DNA of 64,000 nt from Petrimonas mucosa (GCF_900095795.1 NZ_LT608328.1:1109001-1173000); one strand, 5' to 3'. Positions 26,654 to 36,434 are shown, numbered from the stretch's first letter. Translations and numbers: made by a program. The notes: generated by a model from the sequence alone, not told the origin.

Positions 26654-27211
26654 ATGGATATTACGACAATCAAAAAAGATGCCGAGGAAAAGATGCAGAT
26701 GACCTTGGAGTTTCTGGATGAGACTTTTGCGCGGATTCGTGCAGGGAGAGCCAATGTACGTATCCTTGACGGAGTGAAGGTGGAATATTATGGAAGTCTC
26801 GTTCCGTTATCGAACGTATCAACAGTAACGACTCCCGATGCCAAGACAATTCTGATTCAGCCGTGGGAGAAAAATATCTTGAAAGTGATCGAGAAGGCGA
26901 TCATGGATTCGGATGTGGGTATCACGCCTGAGAATAACGGTGAAGTTATCCGCCTCGGAATTCCGCCACTTACCGAGGAGAGACGCAGGCAGCTGGTGAA
27001 ACAGACCAAGCAGGAGGCGGAAGATGCCAAGATCAGTATCCGTAATACCCGTCGTGAAGGGATCGATGAGGTGCGTAAAGCCGTGAAAGAGGGGTTGCCC
27101 GAAGATATGGGTAAAGATGTAGAGAACGAACTTCAGAAACTCCACGACAAATACATCAAAAAGATTGACGATAAGTTCACGGAGAAGGAGAAAGAAATAC
27201 TTACCGTATAA
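26654..27211 (+). CDS. frr: Ribosome recycling factor
   Basis: 185 residues. With EF-G it splits post-termination ribosomes. Signature: [22 protein letters not shown] near the start and [20 protein letters not shown] in the coiled-coil domain. Full length. Begins 57 bases after pyrH and ends six bases before the rsgA start. Confidence 0.96.
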   Translation: MDITTIKKDAEEKMQMTLEFLDETFARIRAGRANVRILDGVKVEYYGSLVPLSNVSTVTTPDAKTILIQPWEKNILKVIEKAIMDSDVGITPENNGEVIRLGIPPLTEERRRQLVKQTKQEAEDAKISIRNTRREGIDEVRKAVKEGLPEDMGKDVENELQKLHDKYIKKIDDKFTEKEKEILTV

Positions 27212-27217
27212 GCAGTG

Positions 27218-28159
27218 ATGAGCGAGGGGGGAAGCAAGTGGGGTCTGGTAATCAGGAATACGGGCAATAATTATCTGGTAAGGACGGACGATGGAGATGA
27301 TATTCCTTGCCTGGCGAAAGGGAGTTTTCGCCTTAAGGGCATCCGGAGCACAAGTCCGGTGGTTGTGGGAGACAAGGTAAGGATCGGGACGAATTCCGAG
27401 GGAACTGCCTATATTACCGAAATCGAAGACCGAAAAAATTACATTGTCCGTCGTGCGTCCAATCTTTCCAAACAGGCGCACATCCTTGCTGCCAATATAG
27501 ATCTGGCCCTGCTCTGCATCACTGTACGGTTTCCTGAAACGACCACTGTCTTTATCGACAGGTTTCTGGTTACTGCGGAGGCGTACAGTGTTCCCGTCCA
27601 TCTCGTTTTCAACAAAACGGATATCTATGACTCCGATGATCAGGAGTATGTTGAGGGGTTGATCCATCTCTATTCTACAATCGGGTATGGCAGCATCAAA
27701 ACTTCGGTGCTGACGGGGAAGGGGATGGATGAACTGCGTGAACAGGTGCGGGGTAAGATTACATTGCTTGCCGGACATTCCGGCGTCGGAAAATCGAGTA
27801 TCGTAAACGCGTTGCAAAAAGAGGCGGCACGGAAAGTGGGAAAGATATCCGACTACCATAATAAGGGGATGCATACGACCACATTTTCCGAGATGATTGA
27901 ACTTAATGGCGGCGGGTTCCTCATTGACACCCCTGGTATCAAAGGTTTTGGAACCATCGATATGACAACTGCCGAAGTATCGCACTATTTTCCCGAGATA
28001 TTCAAGATCTCAGCTAAATGCAAGTTCAACAATTGCCTGCATCTGAATGAACCCGGTTGCGCCGTGATAGAGGCATTGGAGAACAGATATATCAGCCAAA
28101 GCCGTTACCACTCTTATTTGAATATCCTGGAAGACGTAAACGAGGGAAAATACCGGTAA
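27218..28159 (+). CDS. rsgA: Small ribosomal subunit biogenesis GTPase RsgA
   Basis: About 313 residues. It is a circularly permuted GTPase that checks 30S assembly. Order of parts: OB-fold N-terminus, NKTD (G4) before GHSGVGKSS (G1), then DTPGIKGF (G3), and a zinc-binding end ([14 protein letters not shown], Cys-Cys-His-Cys). An in-frame GTG lies directly before the ATG at 27218; I take the ATG. Confidence 0.95.
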   Translation: MSEGGSKWGLVIRNTGNNYLVRTDDGDDIPCLAKGSFRLKGIRSTSPVVVGDKVRIGTNSEGTAYITEIEDRKNYIVRRASNLSKQAHILAANIDLALLCITVRFPETTTVFIDRFLVTAEAYSVPVHLVFNKTDIYDSDDQEYVEGLIHLYSTIGYGSIKTSVLTGKGMDELREQVRGKITLLAGHSGVGKSSIVNALQKEAARKVGKISDYHNKGMHTTTFSEMIELNGGGFLIDTPGIKGFGTIDMTTAEVSHYFPEIFKISAKCKFNNCLHLNEPGCAVIEALENRYISQSRYHSYLNILEDVNEGKYR

Positions 28160-28227
28160 TCATTCTGGTGTTGTCTGGCTGTATGGGCATGATCCCGTCG
28201 GCCGTGAGGATTACAAGTTGAATAGCT

Positions 28228-29646
28228 ATGAACAGTGTATTGATGCTTATTCTGGAGATTCTTTACGCATTGACTATCATCAGTGTGGTTATTGTGGTGA
28301 TTTCGGAGAATAGGAACCCCATCAAGACACTTTCGTGGGTGATGGTACTTGTGTTTCTCCCTTTTGTAGGGTTGATCTGGTACCTTATCTTCGGACAGGA
28401 CTTTACCAGAAAACAGGTCATAAACAAGCGGATGTACAGTAAACTTAAGAAGCGGCCGCTCGATGAGATCGGTACGCTTGAGGAGTTCTCATATCCGCCG
28501 GAGCATGCCAGCTTGATACGCTTGTTGCGAAATCTCGACCATACCCCGTTGCTTGGCGGTAACGATGTTCGTTTCTATACCCGGGCAGCAGAGAAGTTTG
28601 AAGAGCTGCTTCGCGATATCGAGAATGCCAAGCAGCACATCCACGTAGAGTACTATGTGTTTGAAGGTGACAATATCGGTAGAAGGATTCGGGATGCGCT
28701 GATCAGAAAATCGCTTGAAGGTGTTGAGGTGCGTGTTATCTACGATAGCTTTGGTTCACGGAAAACCAGCCGGGCATTCTTCGAGGAGTTCAGAAAAGCG
28801 GGTATCGAAGCCGAGCCCTTTCTGAAAGTGGTACTGCCAAAGTTTACTTCACGCTTGAATTTCAGAAATCACAGGAAAATTATTGTTATTGACGGACAGA
28901 TTGGCTATGTGGGTGGCATCAATATTGCGGACCGCTACATCGACGGTTTGAAGTGGGGTATCTGGCGCGATACCCATGTTCGCATCGAAGGGAAAGGGGT
29001 ACAGGGATTGCAGTCGATCTTTCTTATCGACTGGTTTTTTGTCAGCCAGACCCTTATCACTTCGAGAAGATATTTCCCGGAGCTTCCCGTCTATGGTGAC
29101 ATATCCCTGCAAATGGTAAACAGCGGTCCGTTTCGTGAGGAGAGGGAGATCTATCATGGTATTCTTCAGGCAATTTACGATGCCCAGAAGAGTATCTTCA
29201 TCCAGACACCCTATTTTATACCTCCCGAATCGATGATCGAAGCATTGCAGGCAGCTGCTATCCGGGGATTGGATGTCAGGCTGATCATCTCAAAAAGGTC
29301 GGATGTCCCCCTGGTGCAGATGGCGTCGCGTTCGTTTGTAAAGGAGATGCTGGAGAGCGGTGTGAAGGTGTACATGTATGAAAAGGGATTCCTTCATTCC
29401 AAGCTGATGGTGTTTGATGATTCCCTCACGTTGATCGGTTCGGTGAATTTCGATTCACGCAGTTTTGAACACAACTTTGAGGTGGAGGCATTTATATACG
29501 ATCATGTTGTGGCGGAGAGGGCCATTGAGATTTTTGTTGAGGATCAGCGCGATTCCCAGGTCGTGTCGTTGCGCGAATGGGTGAAGCGGCCGATAAGACT
29601 CCGTTTTTTCGAGTCACTGATGCGATTGTTTGCTCCATTGATGTAA
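28228..29646 (+). CDS. cls: Cardiolipin synthase
   Basis: 472 residues, inner membrane. It joins two phosphatidylglycerols into cardiolipin. Two N-terminal membrane helices (about 3-24 and 34-56) precede two phospholipase-D motifs: NHRKIIVIDGQIGYVGG and FLHSKLMVFDDSLTLIGS, each HxKxxxxD. Full length for the Cls A/B type. Confidence 0.93.
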   Translation: MNSVLMLILEILYALTIISVVIVVISENRNPIKTLSWVMVLVFLPFVGLIWYLIFGQDFTRKQVINKRMYSKLKKRPLDEIGTLEEFSYPPEHASLIRLLRNLDHTPLLGGNDVRFYTRAAEKFEELLRDIENAKQHIHVEYYVFEGDNIGRRIRDALIRKSLEGVEVRVIYDSFGSRKTSRAFFEEFRKAGIEAEPFLKVVLPKFTSRLNFRNHRKIIVIDGQIGYVGGINIADRYIDGLKWGIWRDTHVRIEGKGVQGLQSIFLIDWFFVSQTLITSRRYFPELPVYGDISLQMVNSGPFREEREIYHGILQAIYDAQKSIFIQTPYFIPPESMIEALQAAAIRGLDVRLIISKRSDVPLVQMASRSFVKEMLESGVKVYMYEKGFLHSKLMVFDDSLTLIGSVNFDSRSFEHNFEVEAFIYDHVVAERAIEIFVEDQRDSQVVSLREWVKRPIRLRFFESLMRLFAPLM

Positions 29647-29665
29647 TACAACCGGCTTTAACAAT

Positions 29666-30202
29666 ATGATAAGGATCTATTTAATCGGATATATGGGGGT
29701 TGGGAAAACCACAGTCGGCAAGAAGCTGGCACAGTTATTCGATATCGGGTTTGTTGATCTGGACAAGTTTATCGAGAACAGGTACCACAAGACTGTTCCC
29801 GAGATTTTTGCAGAACGTGGTGAAGAGGAGTTCCGGCTGATTGAACAAAAGGCACTGATCGAGGTCTCATCAATTGAGGATGTCGTGATCTCGACCGGTG
29901 GCGGGACCCCATGCTTTTTCGATAATGTGGGGTTGATGAATGAGACCGGTATCACTGTTTACATCCATGCGGAACCCGATGAGCTTGCCGCCAGACTGAG
30001 GGCGTCAAAAAATATCCGTCCTGTCGTAGCCGGAAAAAGTGGGGAGGAGTTGACAGCATTCATTGCCAGTCACCTGAAAGATAGGGAGAAATTTTACAAT
30101 CAGGCACAGATCGTTTACAAGACCGATCGTCTGATTACAAAGGATGAGATTCACCTTACCGTAGAGGGGATTGCTCACGAAATAAAAAAACTGCTAAAAT
30201 GA
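29666..30202 (+). CDS. aroK: Shikimate kinase
   Basis: 178 residues. Catalyses ATP-dependent phosphorylation of shikimate in aromatic amino-acid synthesis. Walker A is GYMGVGKTTVGKKLA (8-22), the shikimate site is FVDLDKFIE, and the GGGTPCF loop follows. It overlaps the next gene by four bases (ATGA), so both are translated together. Confidence 0.93.
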   Translation: MIRIYLIGYMGVGKTTVGKKLAQLFDIGFVDLDKFIENRYHKTVPEIFAERGEEEFRLIEQKALIEVSSIEDVVISTGGGTPCFFDNVGLMNETGITVYIHAEPDELAARLRASKNIRPVVAGKSGEELTAFIASHLKDREKFYNQAQIVYKTDRLITKDEIHLTVEGIAHEIKKLLK

Positions 30203-31407
30203 TATACGAACCTTTAAGAAGCGCTCAATTTGTTGTCCGTGAATTGTTGTTGAAGGCCGACAAACACAATGTCTCGCTTGTAATCGGCGTACCCAAGGAG
30301 AATCAAAAAGTTGAGAAGCGGCTGGCAATCACCCCCGAAACAACCACCCTGCTTGTTGAGTCGGGTTATCAGGTGGTGATTGAGAGCAAGGCAGGGTTGG
30401 CCATCAACTATTCCGACCGGTACTATTCCGAATCGGGAGCCCGAATCGCCGACTCAAAAGCAGATGTTTTTCAGGCAGATATCATTCTGAAGATCTCACC
30501 ACCCACCTACGAGGAGGTGGCGATGATGAAACCCCGCAGCAGTGTCTTCTCGTTTCTGTATTTACACCTTATCTCGTCAGAAACTTTGGAGCTGATGGCC
30601 GAAAAGCGTATAAATGCATTGGCTTACGAATTGATTCATGACGACAATTGGGTCTCTCCCTTTGTGACTGCCATCAGCGAGATCGAAGGAGCCTGCTCCA
30701 TCTCTATTGCCTCCGAGTTGCTCAGCAGTGCACATGGAGGAAAGGGTATCTTGCTTGGTGGAGTTCCGGGAATCTCTCCCACCGAGGTGGTTATAATCGG
30801 CGCAGGTGTTGCCGGAACGGTGGCAGCCCGGGCTGCGCTGGCCCTGGGTGCGGCTGTAAAAGTTTTTGACAACGACATCAATAACCTGCGAAAGATTCAG
30901 CACGAACTGGGAAGGACGGTCTTTACATCTACCCTGCAACCCAATGTGCTGAGGAACGTTTTTCGTTCTGCCGACGTGGTAATCGGCGCCATGCAATATG
31001 TAAACAAAAAAGATCTCTACCGTATTTCGGCCGACCTGATCCGGGAGATGAAAAAGGGTGCTCTTATCATCGATTTACGTATGTCGCATGGCGGATGTTT
31101 TGAAACTACGATGGAGGCCTGTCTTCCAGGTCATCCCCAAGTGTTCGAACGGTTTGGAATCCTCCATTTTTGTGAATTGAGCATCAGCTCACGTGTTGCA
31201 CGCACTGCCTCCATTGCGCTGAGCAATATCTTCATTTCGATCTTCTCGGCAATGGCAGAGTGTGGCGGAATAGGCCGCCTTGCCCGTTTTGATATTGGTT
31301 TTGCATCCGGTTTCTATATGTTTGCAGGAAAGATGGTCAACTCGTATGTAGCCAACCATTTTAATCGGCCTGTCAACGATATAGGACTGTTTCTTCCCGG
31401 ATTGTAG
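30199..31407 (+). CDS. ald: Alanine dehydrogenase (Ald/PntA superfamily)
   Basis: 402 residues. It interconverts alanine and pyruvate with NAD. Seen: VIGVPKENQKVEKRLAITPET, then the Rossmann segment VVIIGAGVAGTVAARAALALGA and KVFDNDINNLR. About 30 extra N-terminal residues precede the usual start compared with 370-residue family members. Coupled to aroK by a four-base overlap. The neighbouring superfamily, transhydrogenase alpha subunit, is less likely because no PntB partner is present. Confidence 0.85.
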   Translation: MIYEPLRSAQFVVRELLLKADKHNVSLVIGVPKENQKVEKRLAITPETTTLLVESGYQVVIESKAGLAINYSDRYYSESGARIADSKADVFQADIILKISPPTYEEVAMMKPRSSVFSFLYLHLISSETLELMAEKRINALAYELIHDDNWVSPFVTAISEIEGACSISIASELLSSAHGGKGILLGGVPGISPTEVVIIGAGVAGTVAARAALALGAAVKVFDNDINNLRKIQHELGRTVFTSTLQPNVLRNVFRSADVVIGAMQYVNKKDLYRISADLIREMKKGALIIDLRMSHGGCFETTMEACLPGHPQVFERFGILHFCELSISSRVARTASIALSNIFISIFSAMAECGGIGRLARFDIGFASGFYMFAGKMVNSYVANHFNRPVNDIGLFLPGL

Positions 31408-31640
31408 AGAGACGACACTTTGATTTTTTTTACCAATGCCCCTCTGTTTTATCTTTCTCCTGACCGTTTTTGTTCCCCGGTCTGAATCCCTCCTTGTGGC
31501 GAAAGTTATTCTTGAAATGGATATTTCCCTCTTAGCCACCCATTTTTGTCAATAATAATCAAACAACATCTTTTTCTTATAATTACTACTTTTTTGTTGA
31601 TATCACAACTCCATTATTCTCTTCTTTCCGTAGTTTTGTC
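31408..31640. other. Intergenic stretch upstream of an uncertain ORF
   Basis: No gene seen. TAGTTTTG at 31631-31638 fits the -7 consensus, but no matching -33 element stands 20 bases upstream. The whole space from ald to sixA-like gene (31408-31983) has only the doubtful ORF listed next. Confidence 0.4.
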
Positions 31641-31997
31641 TTGCATACCCACTGTAAACCGTCCAGTCGCATACAATACAAAATCTTTAAGTATGGACTA
31701 CGAAAAACATTTATCTACACCCAAGATCCCCAAAAAGAGAGGCTTTATCCTCTCCCTGTTATTAATGAACATATTGACGCGTGGCGACAATCCTTTCTGT
31801 GCGAACCTGAAGAGCTGACTGTCGCCTACGATCCTGAGGACAAACCGTGCAGGTTGCAATGGAGTAGAACGGATGCCGACAAATGGGCTTGCTCCTGCTC
31901 ATTGCCGTTCTATTTTTCTGACGGCGAGGGTATACTACAAAAGCTGAAAGAGAAAAGAAAGCGAGTTGAATACTCCCTCCTGTTTATATCTCCTTAG
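31641..31997 (+). CDS. Hypothetical protein, doubtful
   Basis: A 118-codon open frame whose only possible start is TTG; there is no internal Met. Its middle and end (DAWRQSFLCEPEELTVAYD, ADKWACSCSLPFYFSDGEG) look protein-like, with balanced composition. A competing frame (31546-31818) has ATG codons but an unlikely composition. It may be a remnant whose start has been lost, or a frameshifted gene. It overlaps the end of the convergent sixA-like gene by 14 bases. I do not recognise a family. Confidence 0.25.
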   Translation: MHTHCKPSSRIQYKIFKYGLRKTFIYTQDPQKERLYPLPVINEHIDAWRQSFLCEPEELTVAYDPEDKPCRLQWSRTDADKWACSCSLPFYFSDGEGILQKLKEKRKRVEYSLLFISP

Positions 31998-32472
31998 CCT
32001 GCTTCAACCATTGAAAACGTGCTTTATCCGGGGTAATCTCCTTCCACCTCTGCACCTCAAATGTAAAGCAGGCGGTTGATGCAGTTGGCAGATTGTCGAG
32101 CCTTATTCCAAAGTGGTTGATCAGGTATGTCAATCCAGGATTGTGCCCGACAACCAGACAACTGCCAATGGTGTCGGGGACCTTTGAGATAGAGCGCAGA
32201 ATGTCGTCTATCCAAGCCAAATAGAGCTCTTTGTCCGTTACGATTTTTTCTTTCGGATAACCCATGACTTCTGTGGCAACAACAGCAGTGGTGAAAGCGC
32301 GCTTGGCAGGAGAGGAGAGAACCAGATCAGGGATGCCGGTTTTCCCAAGCAGGAAGGCACCCATATCTGCAGCATTTCTCCTGCCCCGTTCATTCAATGG
32401 ACGGTCGTAATCATCCAGGTTACAATCTTCCCATGATGATTTTCCATGTCTCATCAGAATAAGTAGTTTCAT
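31984..32472 (-). CDS. SixA-like histidine phosphatase
   Basis: 162 residues of the histidine phosphatase superfamily. LILMRHGKSSW (4-14) carries the catalytic RHG; RPLNERGRRNA and VLSSPAKRAFTTA follow, with the second His in VVGHNPGL. SixA-type enzymes remove phosphate from phosphohistidine or small substrates. Normal length, monocistronic or with the DUF2024 gene upstream (37 bases). Confidence 0.88.
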   Translation of the reverse strand: MKLLILMRHGKSSWEDCNLDDYDRPLNERGRRNAADMGAFLLGKTGIPDLVLSSPAKRAFTTAVVATEVMGYPKEKIVTDKELYLAWIDDILRSISKVPDTIGSCLVVGHNPGLTYLINHFGIRLDNLPTASTACFTFEVQRWKEITPDKARFQWLKQAKEI

Positions 32473-32509
32473 CTTCCCGATCTGTCATTTGCGTGAAAGC
32501 AAGATCCGT

Positions 32510-32773
32510 TCAGTCACAGTTCTCCATCTCGCTGATGAAATATCCCTTTTCTCTAATATCAGCTTCCCACGTTGATTTTATCTTTTCCGTATGGCAGTAT
32601 TTGCTCTCCTCGGATGTAAGCGGTTGGCCCTCCTGACCTTTGGTCTTGAGATACTCCCTCCCGTAGGCAAGGATTATCTTCTCATCCGTCAAGTCTGCCG
32701 GAACAATAATATCAAAGTGCATTACCTTGCCATCTTTTCTTGTTACGTAGGTATCCCAAACAGCTACTTCCAT
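32510..32773 (-). CDS. DUF2024 family protein
   Basis: 87 residues from the ATG at 32773 (MEVAVWDTYVTRKDGKVMHF). The pattern VWDTYV then HFDIIVP and a late YCHTEK matches DUF2024, a small family of unknown function. A -7 box at 32816-32823 (minus TATATTTG) lies inside the longer ORF, so the longer start at 32851 is unlikely. Confidence 0.8.
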   Translation of the reverse strand: MEVAVWDTYVTRKDGKVMHFDIIVPADLTDEKIILAYGREYLKTKGQEGQPLTSEESKYCHTEKIKSTWEADIREKGYFISEMENCD

Positions 32774-32815
32774 AAAGAGGGATTTTAACTTGATTATTGG
32801 CACTATTGCACTCGG

Positions 32816-32823
32816 CAAATATA
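32816..32823 (-). promoter_or_regulatory. -7 box for the DUF2024 gene
   Basis: Minus-strand TATATTTG, 42 bases upstream of the chosen ATG; it helps to fix that start. Confidence 0.45.
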
Positions 32824-32855
32824 ACCAGGTTAACCAACTAAAACAAACCAATCTC

Positions 32856-33545
32856 TTATTTTAACTTCATCCGCTTTATCCTGATCGCCTTTCTGGGCCT
32901 GTCGTCCTCGTTCGTCTCAGTCTTGGATATCTTTTCCACGACATCCATCCCTTTCACAACCTCGCCAAAGACGGTATAGTTACCGTCGAGATGCGGTGTC
33001 CCGCCAACCGTCATATAGTCCTGTCTCGCCTCTGCACTGAACGGTGCCCTCCTTCTCTCTTCCAGTCTATCCAGCTCTTCGGCGGTAAACTTTTTCCCAA
33101 CCACGATATAAAACTGACATCCGGACGATGCTTTCTGCGGATTGACGTCGTCACCTTCGCGAGCTGCTGCCAGACTCCCATACTTGTGATAGATGCCCGG
33201 AGTCCTGAATTCGGCCGGTATGGAATAGCCCACGTCGCCATCCCCCAGCAATGCATCCGGTGCGGCACTCCTGGAATTGGGGTCACCTCCTTGGATCATA
33301 AACTCCTCTATTACACGGTGAAAGAGCAATCCATCATAAAATCTTGCCTTTACCAGTTTAATAAAGTTGTCGCGGTGTAACGGGGTCTCATTGTGGAGTC
33401 TCAGTGTGATATCACCTTCAGTTGTCTGGATGATTACCTGTCGGTTCCGAAGATGATGTTGCTTAAGCGTGGAGCAGGAGGAACCGAGCAGGATGATTGC
33501 GACGAGTAGAAGTGTTGATAAGTGGAGTTTCATAGGTGAATTCAT
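32856..33545 (-). CDS. Peptidyl-prolyl isomerase, cyclophilin type, lipoprotein
   Basis: About 229 residues. The signal LLLVAIILLGSSCSTLK gives a lipoprotein (Cys near residue 21). The cyclophilin domain follows: IIQTTEGDITLRLHNETPLH, FYDGLLFHRVIEEFMIQGGD (catalytic Arg in FHRV, Gln in MIQGGD), SSGCQFYIVVG and YTVFGEVVKGMDVVEKI. It helps fold exported proteins. The ATG at 33545 forms an ATGA overlap with the stop of the MATE gene, so translation is coupled; ATG 33533 is an alternative. Confidence 0.88.
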   Translation of the reverse strand: MNSPMKLHLSTLLLVAIILLGSSCSTLKQHHLRNRQVIIQTTEGDITLRLHNETPLHRDNFIKLVKARFYDGLLFHRVIEEFMIQGGDPNSRSAAPDALLGDGDVGYSIPAEFRTPGIYHKYGSLAAAREGDDVNPQKASSGCQFYIVVGKKFTAEELDRLEERRRAPFSAEARQDYMTVGGTPHLDGNYTVFGEVVKGMDVVEKISKTETNEDDRPRKAIRIKRMKLK

Positions 33546-34903
33546 TTCAATTTCCGTTGTGAGAGATAGAACCACAAAGCTGAACATACACCTTTTATGA
33601 TTGAAGTGATCGAGATGGCCCACCAGACGCCGTTGACCCCCATGGCCGATGCCATGAAGATGGCGAGCGGAACCCGCAAGGTGTTGAACCCGATGCTTAC
33701 CACGGCGGGTGGGGCGGTCTTCCCAATCCCGTTAAACATACCCTGTGTGGTGATTTCAAGCATCATGAAGAGTTGAGATATGCCAATGATGAAGAGATAA
33801 TCGCCACCGGCGAGGTAGGCTGCCTTTTCGGGGATAAAAACGGCAAAGATCTCACTGCCAAACAACATGAACGATGCTGTCACCACCAGTCCCAATGCCA
33901 TCATGGTCATCAATGTATACCGGTAGGCGTGTCTGGCTCTGTCCATTCTTCCGGCAGCGAAGTTTTGTGCGACAAAGCTTCCCAGTGCAGTGGCAAATCC
34001 CTGCGACGTATTCCACGTCACTCCCTCTATCTGTCCACCTGTGGTTTGGCTTGTAACGCCAAGGTGTCCCCCGTGAATCGACGCGATACGGGTCAGGTTC
34101 ATATTGATTAAGGAAAAGTAGACATTCATGGCAGCCACGGGAATGCCAAGCTTCAGGATATTGACCGTATACCCTCTCCTCGGTTTTATCCAGAAGGCAA
34201 ATCGCCCGATTGCTCCCGTGTTGCCACGCAGGTGGCGAATGAAGAGTACCGTAACTACTCCCTGTGAAAGGGTGGTAGCCAGTGCAGCTCCTTTCGACCC
34301 CATCATGGGGATAGGCCCCAAACCGAAAATAAAGAGGGGGTCTAGCACGATATTGAGGAGCAATCCTGCTGCATTGAAATAAAAGGGGATATCGCTCCTG
34401 CCACTTCCGATATAGATGCCCGAAAAGTTCAAAATCAAGAAGATGAAGGGGATGCAGAAGGAGACAATCTTGAGGTAGTCGACAGCTTCCGCCGTAATGT
34501 CGGCATCCAGTCTGAAAAAAGCGAGTATAAGCTGAGGAGAGAGGAAGAAGAAAACGGCAAAAGTGATGCCAAGAATTATGGCAATTGTGGTGGTGTGTGA
34601 TGCATAGATGGCTGCCTTGTCCAATCTTTTTGCTCCGATGGACTGACCGATGGATACCTCGGCACTGACTTTGGAGAGAAGAGCGAAAGAGTTGATCATC
34701 CAAATCAGCATGCCAACTGTCCCCACGGCTGCAACCGATTTGCTGCCCAACCTCCCGATCCAGATGATATCAACCATGCTGTAGGTCATCTGGATAAAGC
34801 TGACAGCCATTAATGGCATTGCCAGAATAATGAGCTGGCGGAATATAGTTCCCCGAGTGAAATCCCGAATCACAGGCCTATCAAGTTTATCGGTTGTCAC
34901 CAT
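33542..34903 (-). CDS. MATE family efflux transporter
   Basis: 453 residues with about twelve membrane helices in two halves. LAMPLMAVSFIQMTYSMVDIIWIGRLGSKSVAAVG (read across about 30-63) is the typical first-helix signature. It exports cationic drugs or metabolites in exchange for Na+ or H+. Full length; substrate unknown. Coupled to the cyclophilin gene downstream. Confidence 0.9.
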   Translation of the reverse strand: MVTTDKLDRPVIRDFTRGTIFRQLIILAMPLMAVSFIQMTYSMVDIIWIGRLGSKSVAAVGTVGMLIWMINSFALLSKVSAEVSIGQSIGAKRLDKAAIYASHTTTIAIILGITFAVFFFLSPQLILAFFRLDADITAEAVDYLKIVSFCIPFIFLILNFSGIYIGSGRSDIPFYFNAAGLLLNIVLDPLFIFGLGPIPMMGSKGAALATTLSQGVVTVLFIRHLRGNTGAIGRFAFWIKPRRGYTVNILKLGIPVAAMNVYFSLINMNLTRIASIHGGHLGVTSQTTGGQIEGVTWNTSQGFATALGSFVAQNFAAGRMDRARHAYRYTLMTMMALGLVVTASFMLFGSEIFAVFIPEKAAYLAGGDYLFIIGISQLFMMLEITTQGMFNGIGKTAPPAVVSIGFNTLRVPLAIFMASAMGVNGVWWAISITSIIKGVCSALWFYLSQRKLK

Positions 34904-34948
34904 TAGTTTGAAAAAAAGGAGTAACTATTTAATAGCTACTCCTTTTAG

Positions 34949-35021
34949 AGCGGAAGACGGGACTCAAACCCGCGACCCTCAGCTTGGAAGGCTAATGCTC
35001 TATCAACTGAGCTACTTCCGC
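34949..35021 (-). tRNA. tRNA-Gly (anticodon TCC)
   Basis: 73 bases. Acceptor GCGGAAG pairs with CTTCCGC; D-arm GCTCAGTTGATAGAGC; anticodon loop CTTCCAA with TCC at 34-36; T-loop GGTTTGAGTCCC-type. Discriminator U, as usual for tRNA-Gly. No encoded CCA. Sixteen bases from tRNA-Tyr and co-transcribed. Confidence 0.95.
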
Positions 35022-35036
35022 GATCTTTATTGTGTG

Positions 35037-35119
35037 TGGGCAGTGATGGATTCGAACCACCGAAGGCGTAAGCCAGCTGAGTTACAGTCAGCCCCATTTG
35101 GCCACTCTGGTAACTGCCC
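35037..35119 (-). tRNA. tRNA-Tyr (anticodon GTA)
   Basis: 83 bases with a long variable arm. Acceptor GGGCAGT pairs with ACTGCCC; anticodon stem GCTGA/TCAGC with loop CTGTAAC, anticodon GTA. Discriminator A. First gene of the tRNA pair. Confidence 0.95.
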
Positions 35120-35132
35120 TGAATTCGGGAGA

Positions 35133-35140
35133 CAAAGATA
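35133..35140 (-). promoter_or_regulatory. -7 box of the tRNA-Tyr/tRNA-Gly unit
   Basis: Minus-strand TATCTTTG, 13 bases upstream of the tRNA-Tyr 5' end. The -33 position falls inside the end of ribH and is weak. Confidence 0.55.
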
Positions 35141-35146
35141 ATAAAA

Positions 35147-35638
35147 TTATTTGTATTTTTCGTTAAGCGCAACCATTTTTAATAGAGTAATTGCAGCTTC
35201 ATCTCCCTTGTTTCCGTGCCTGCCGCCCGATCGGGCTTTAGCCTGCTCCAACGTATTGGTTGTCAGTAATCCAAAAATTACTGGAATGTTGTAGCGAATG
35301 TTGAGTTCGGTAACCCCCTGCGTGACGCTGTCGCATACAAATGTGAAGTGAGGGGTCTCTCCCTGGATAACGCAGCCGATCACAATCACACCGTCGATAT
35401 CGGCTTTTTCAATCAGCTTTTTGGCTCCAAAGGTGAGTTCAAAACTTCCAGGAACATATTCAACCACAATATCCTTCTCATTGACGCCGAACTTCAGCAG
35501 TGTCTGTACAGTTCCTTCCAGAAGATTGCCTGTGACAGGTCTGTTCCATTCCGAGACGACAATGCCAATTCTCTTTCCTTCGCCACTCGGGACGGAACCG
35601 TGATCGTACGACGATAAGTTATGCAGTTCAGTAGCCAT
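35147..35638 (-). CDS. ribH: 6,7-dimethyl-8-ribityllumazine synthase
   Basis: 163 residues. Condenses 5-amino-6-ribitylaminouracil with dihydroxybutanone phosphate in riboflavin synthesis. Motifs: [31 protein letters not shown] and [19 protein letters not shown] (catalytic His in TPHF). Its ATG shares one base with the stop of the upstream TPR gene (TAATG). Confidence 0.95.
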   Translation of the reverse strand: MATELHNLSSYDHGSVPSGEGKRIGIVVSEWNRPVTGNLLEGTVQTLLKFGVNEKDIVVEYVPGSFELTFGAKKLIEKADIDGVIVIGCVIQGETPHFTFVCDSVTQGVTELNIRYNIPVIFGLLTTNTLEQAKARSGGRHGNKGDEAAITLLKMVALNEKYK

Positions 35639-36348
35639 TAATTTCCTGCTTGTTGAAGTTTGGCGGCCTCAATATATTTGTCTGCTTCCTGACCTTGAGG
35701 TGAGTTGAGGTATTTCTCCTTGATCATCTCAAAAGTCTCGATAGCCTTGGCGTAGTTCTTGAGTGACAGGTATGCGACCCCGGCCTTATTATAGTAGATG
35801 GGGCTCAGCATCTCGTCGTTGGCCTTTTTGGCCGCGCTGTTGAAGTGGGAGATCGCCTTTTCGGTTTCACCCATATTCATGTAAACATCACCAATGGCAC
35901 CTTCAATAGCGGGAGAGATAAGCAGATCACCACCTTTGAAACTGTTGAGGTGTTCCAGTGCTTTTTCATTGTTCCCCAGTCGGCTATAGCTGATTCCGGC
36001 ATAAGCATGGGCAAGTGAGGCTGTTTTGGTGCCACTGAACTCCTTGATGATCTTTTCAAACCCGATATAATCGTTTCCGTTTCCGAAAAGTGCAAGAGAA
36101 TCTTCCTGATTCTGGAAATAGCGTTCACCCTTGTAGATGGCAGCCTGGGCCTTCTCGTTTCGTGGATTTTTGTATAAGTAATTGAAGGCGATGACAGCGC
36201 CGACAACTAAAACGATAACTGCCAATGCGGTTAAAATGGTTTTTTGATTCTTTTCGATAAAACGTTCCGATGAGGTCAACACTTCCTCGATATTCTCAAA
36301 ACCTTTTTCGGCTTTACTTTCCTGGTGTTTATTGGACATGTTGTTCAA
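35638..36348 (-). CDS. Membrane-anchored TPR protein (YfgM-like)
   Basis: 236 residues. A cytoplasmic N-terminus is followed by one helix (about 38-58, [22 protein letters not shown]) and about four tetratricopeptide repeats ([58 protein letters not shown]). The layout resembles YfgM, an inner-membrane protein that associates with the secretion machinery. A -7 box (minus TACTTTTG) lies at 36376-36383. Confidence 0.82.
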   Translation of the reverse strand: MNNMSNKHQESKAEKGFENIEEVLTSSERFIEKNQKTILTALAVIVLVVGAVIAFNYLYKNPRNEKAQAAIYKGERYFQNQEDSLALFGNGNDYIGFEKIIKEFSGTKTASLAHAYAGISYSRLGNNEKALEHLNSFKGGDLLISPAIEGAIGDVYMNMGETEKAISHFNSAAKKANDEMLSPIYYNKAGVAYLSLKNYAKAIETFEMIKEKYLNSPQGQEADKYIEAAKLQQAGN

Positions 36349-36375
36349 AAAATTATGTTATCAATTTTCGAGTTG

Positions 36376-36383
36376 CAAAAGTA
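36376..36383 (-). promoter_or_regulatory. -7 box for the TPR-ribH operon
   Basis: Minus-strand TACTTTTG fits TAnnTTTG, 28 bases before the TPR gene start. No strong -33. Confidence 0.4.
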
Positions 36384-36434
36384 ATGGTTTTTAAGTGATA
36401 AATAAAATAAATTGGATATTTTTTCTACAAACCG

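Noticed and set aside
26819-27985. A 388-codon open frame on the minus strand across frr and rsgA
   Set aside because: It is the antisense shadow of two certain genes; composition and lack of any motif argue against coding.
33852-34703. A 283-codon minus-strand frame inside the MATE gene in another phase
   Set aside because: Cys/His/Trp-rich composition typical of an out-of-frame read; the MATE frame is certain.
35120-36400. FMN riboswitch for ribH
   Set aside because: ribH is translated from the TPR-gene transcript with a TAATG overlap; no RFN-like leader is present.
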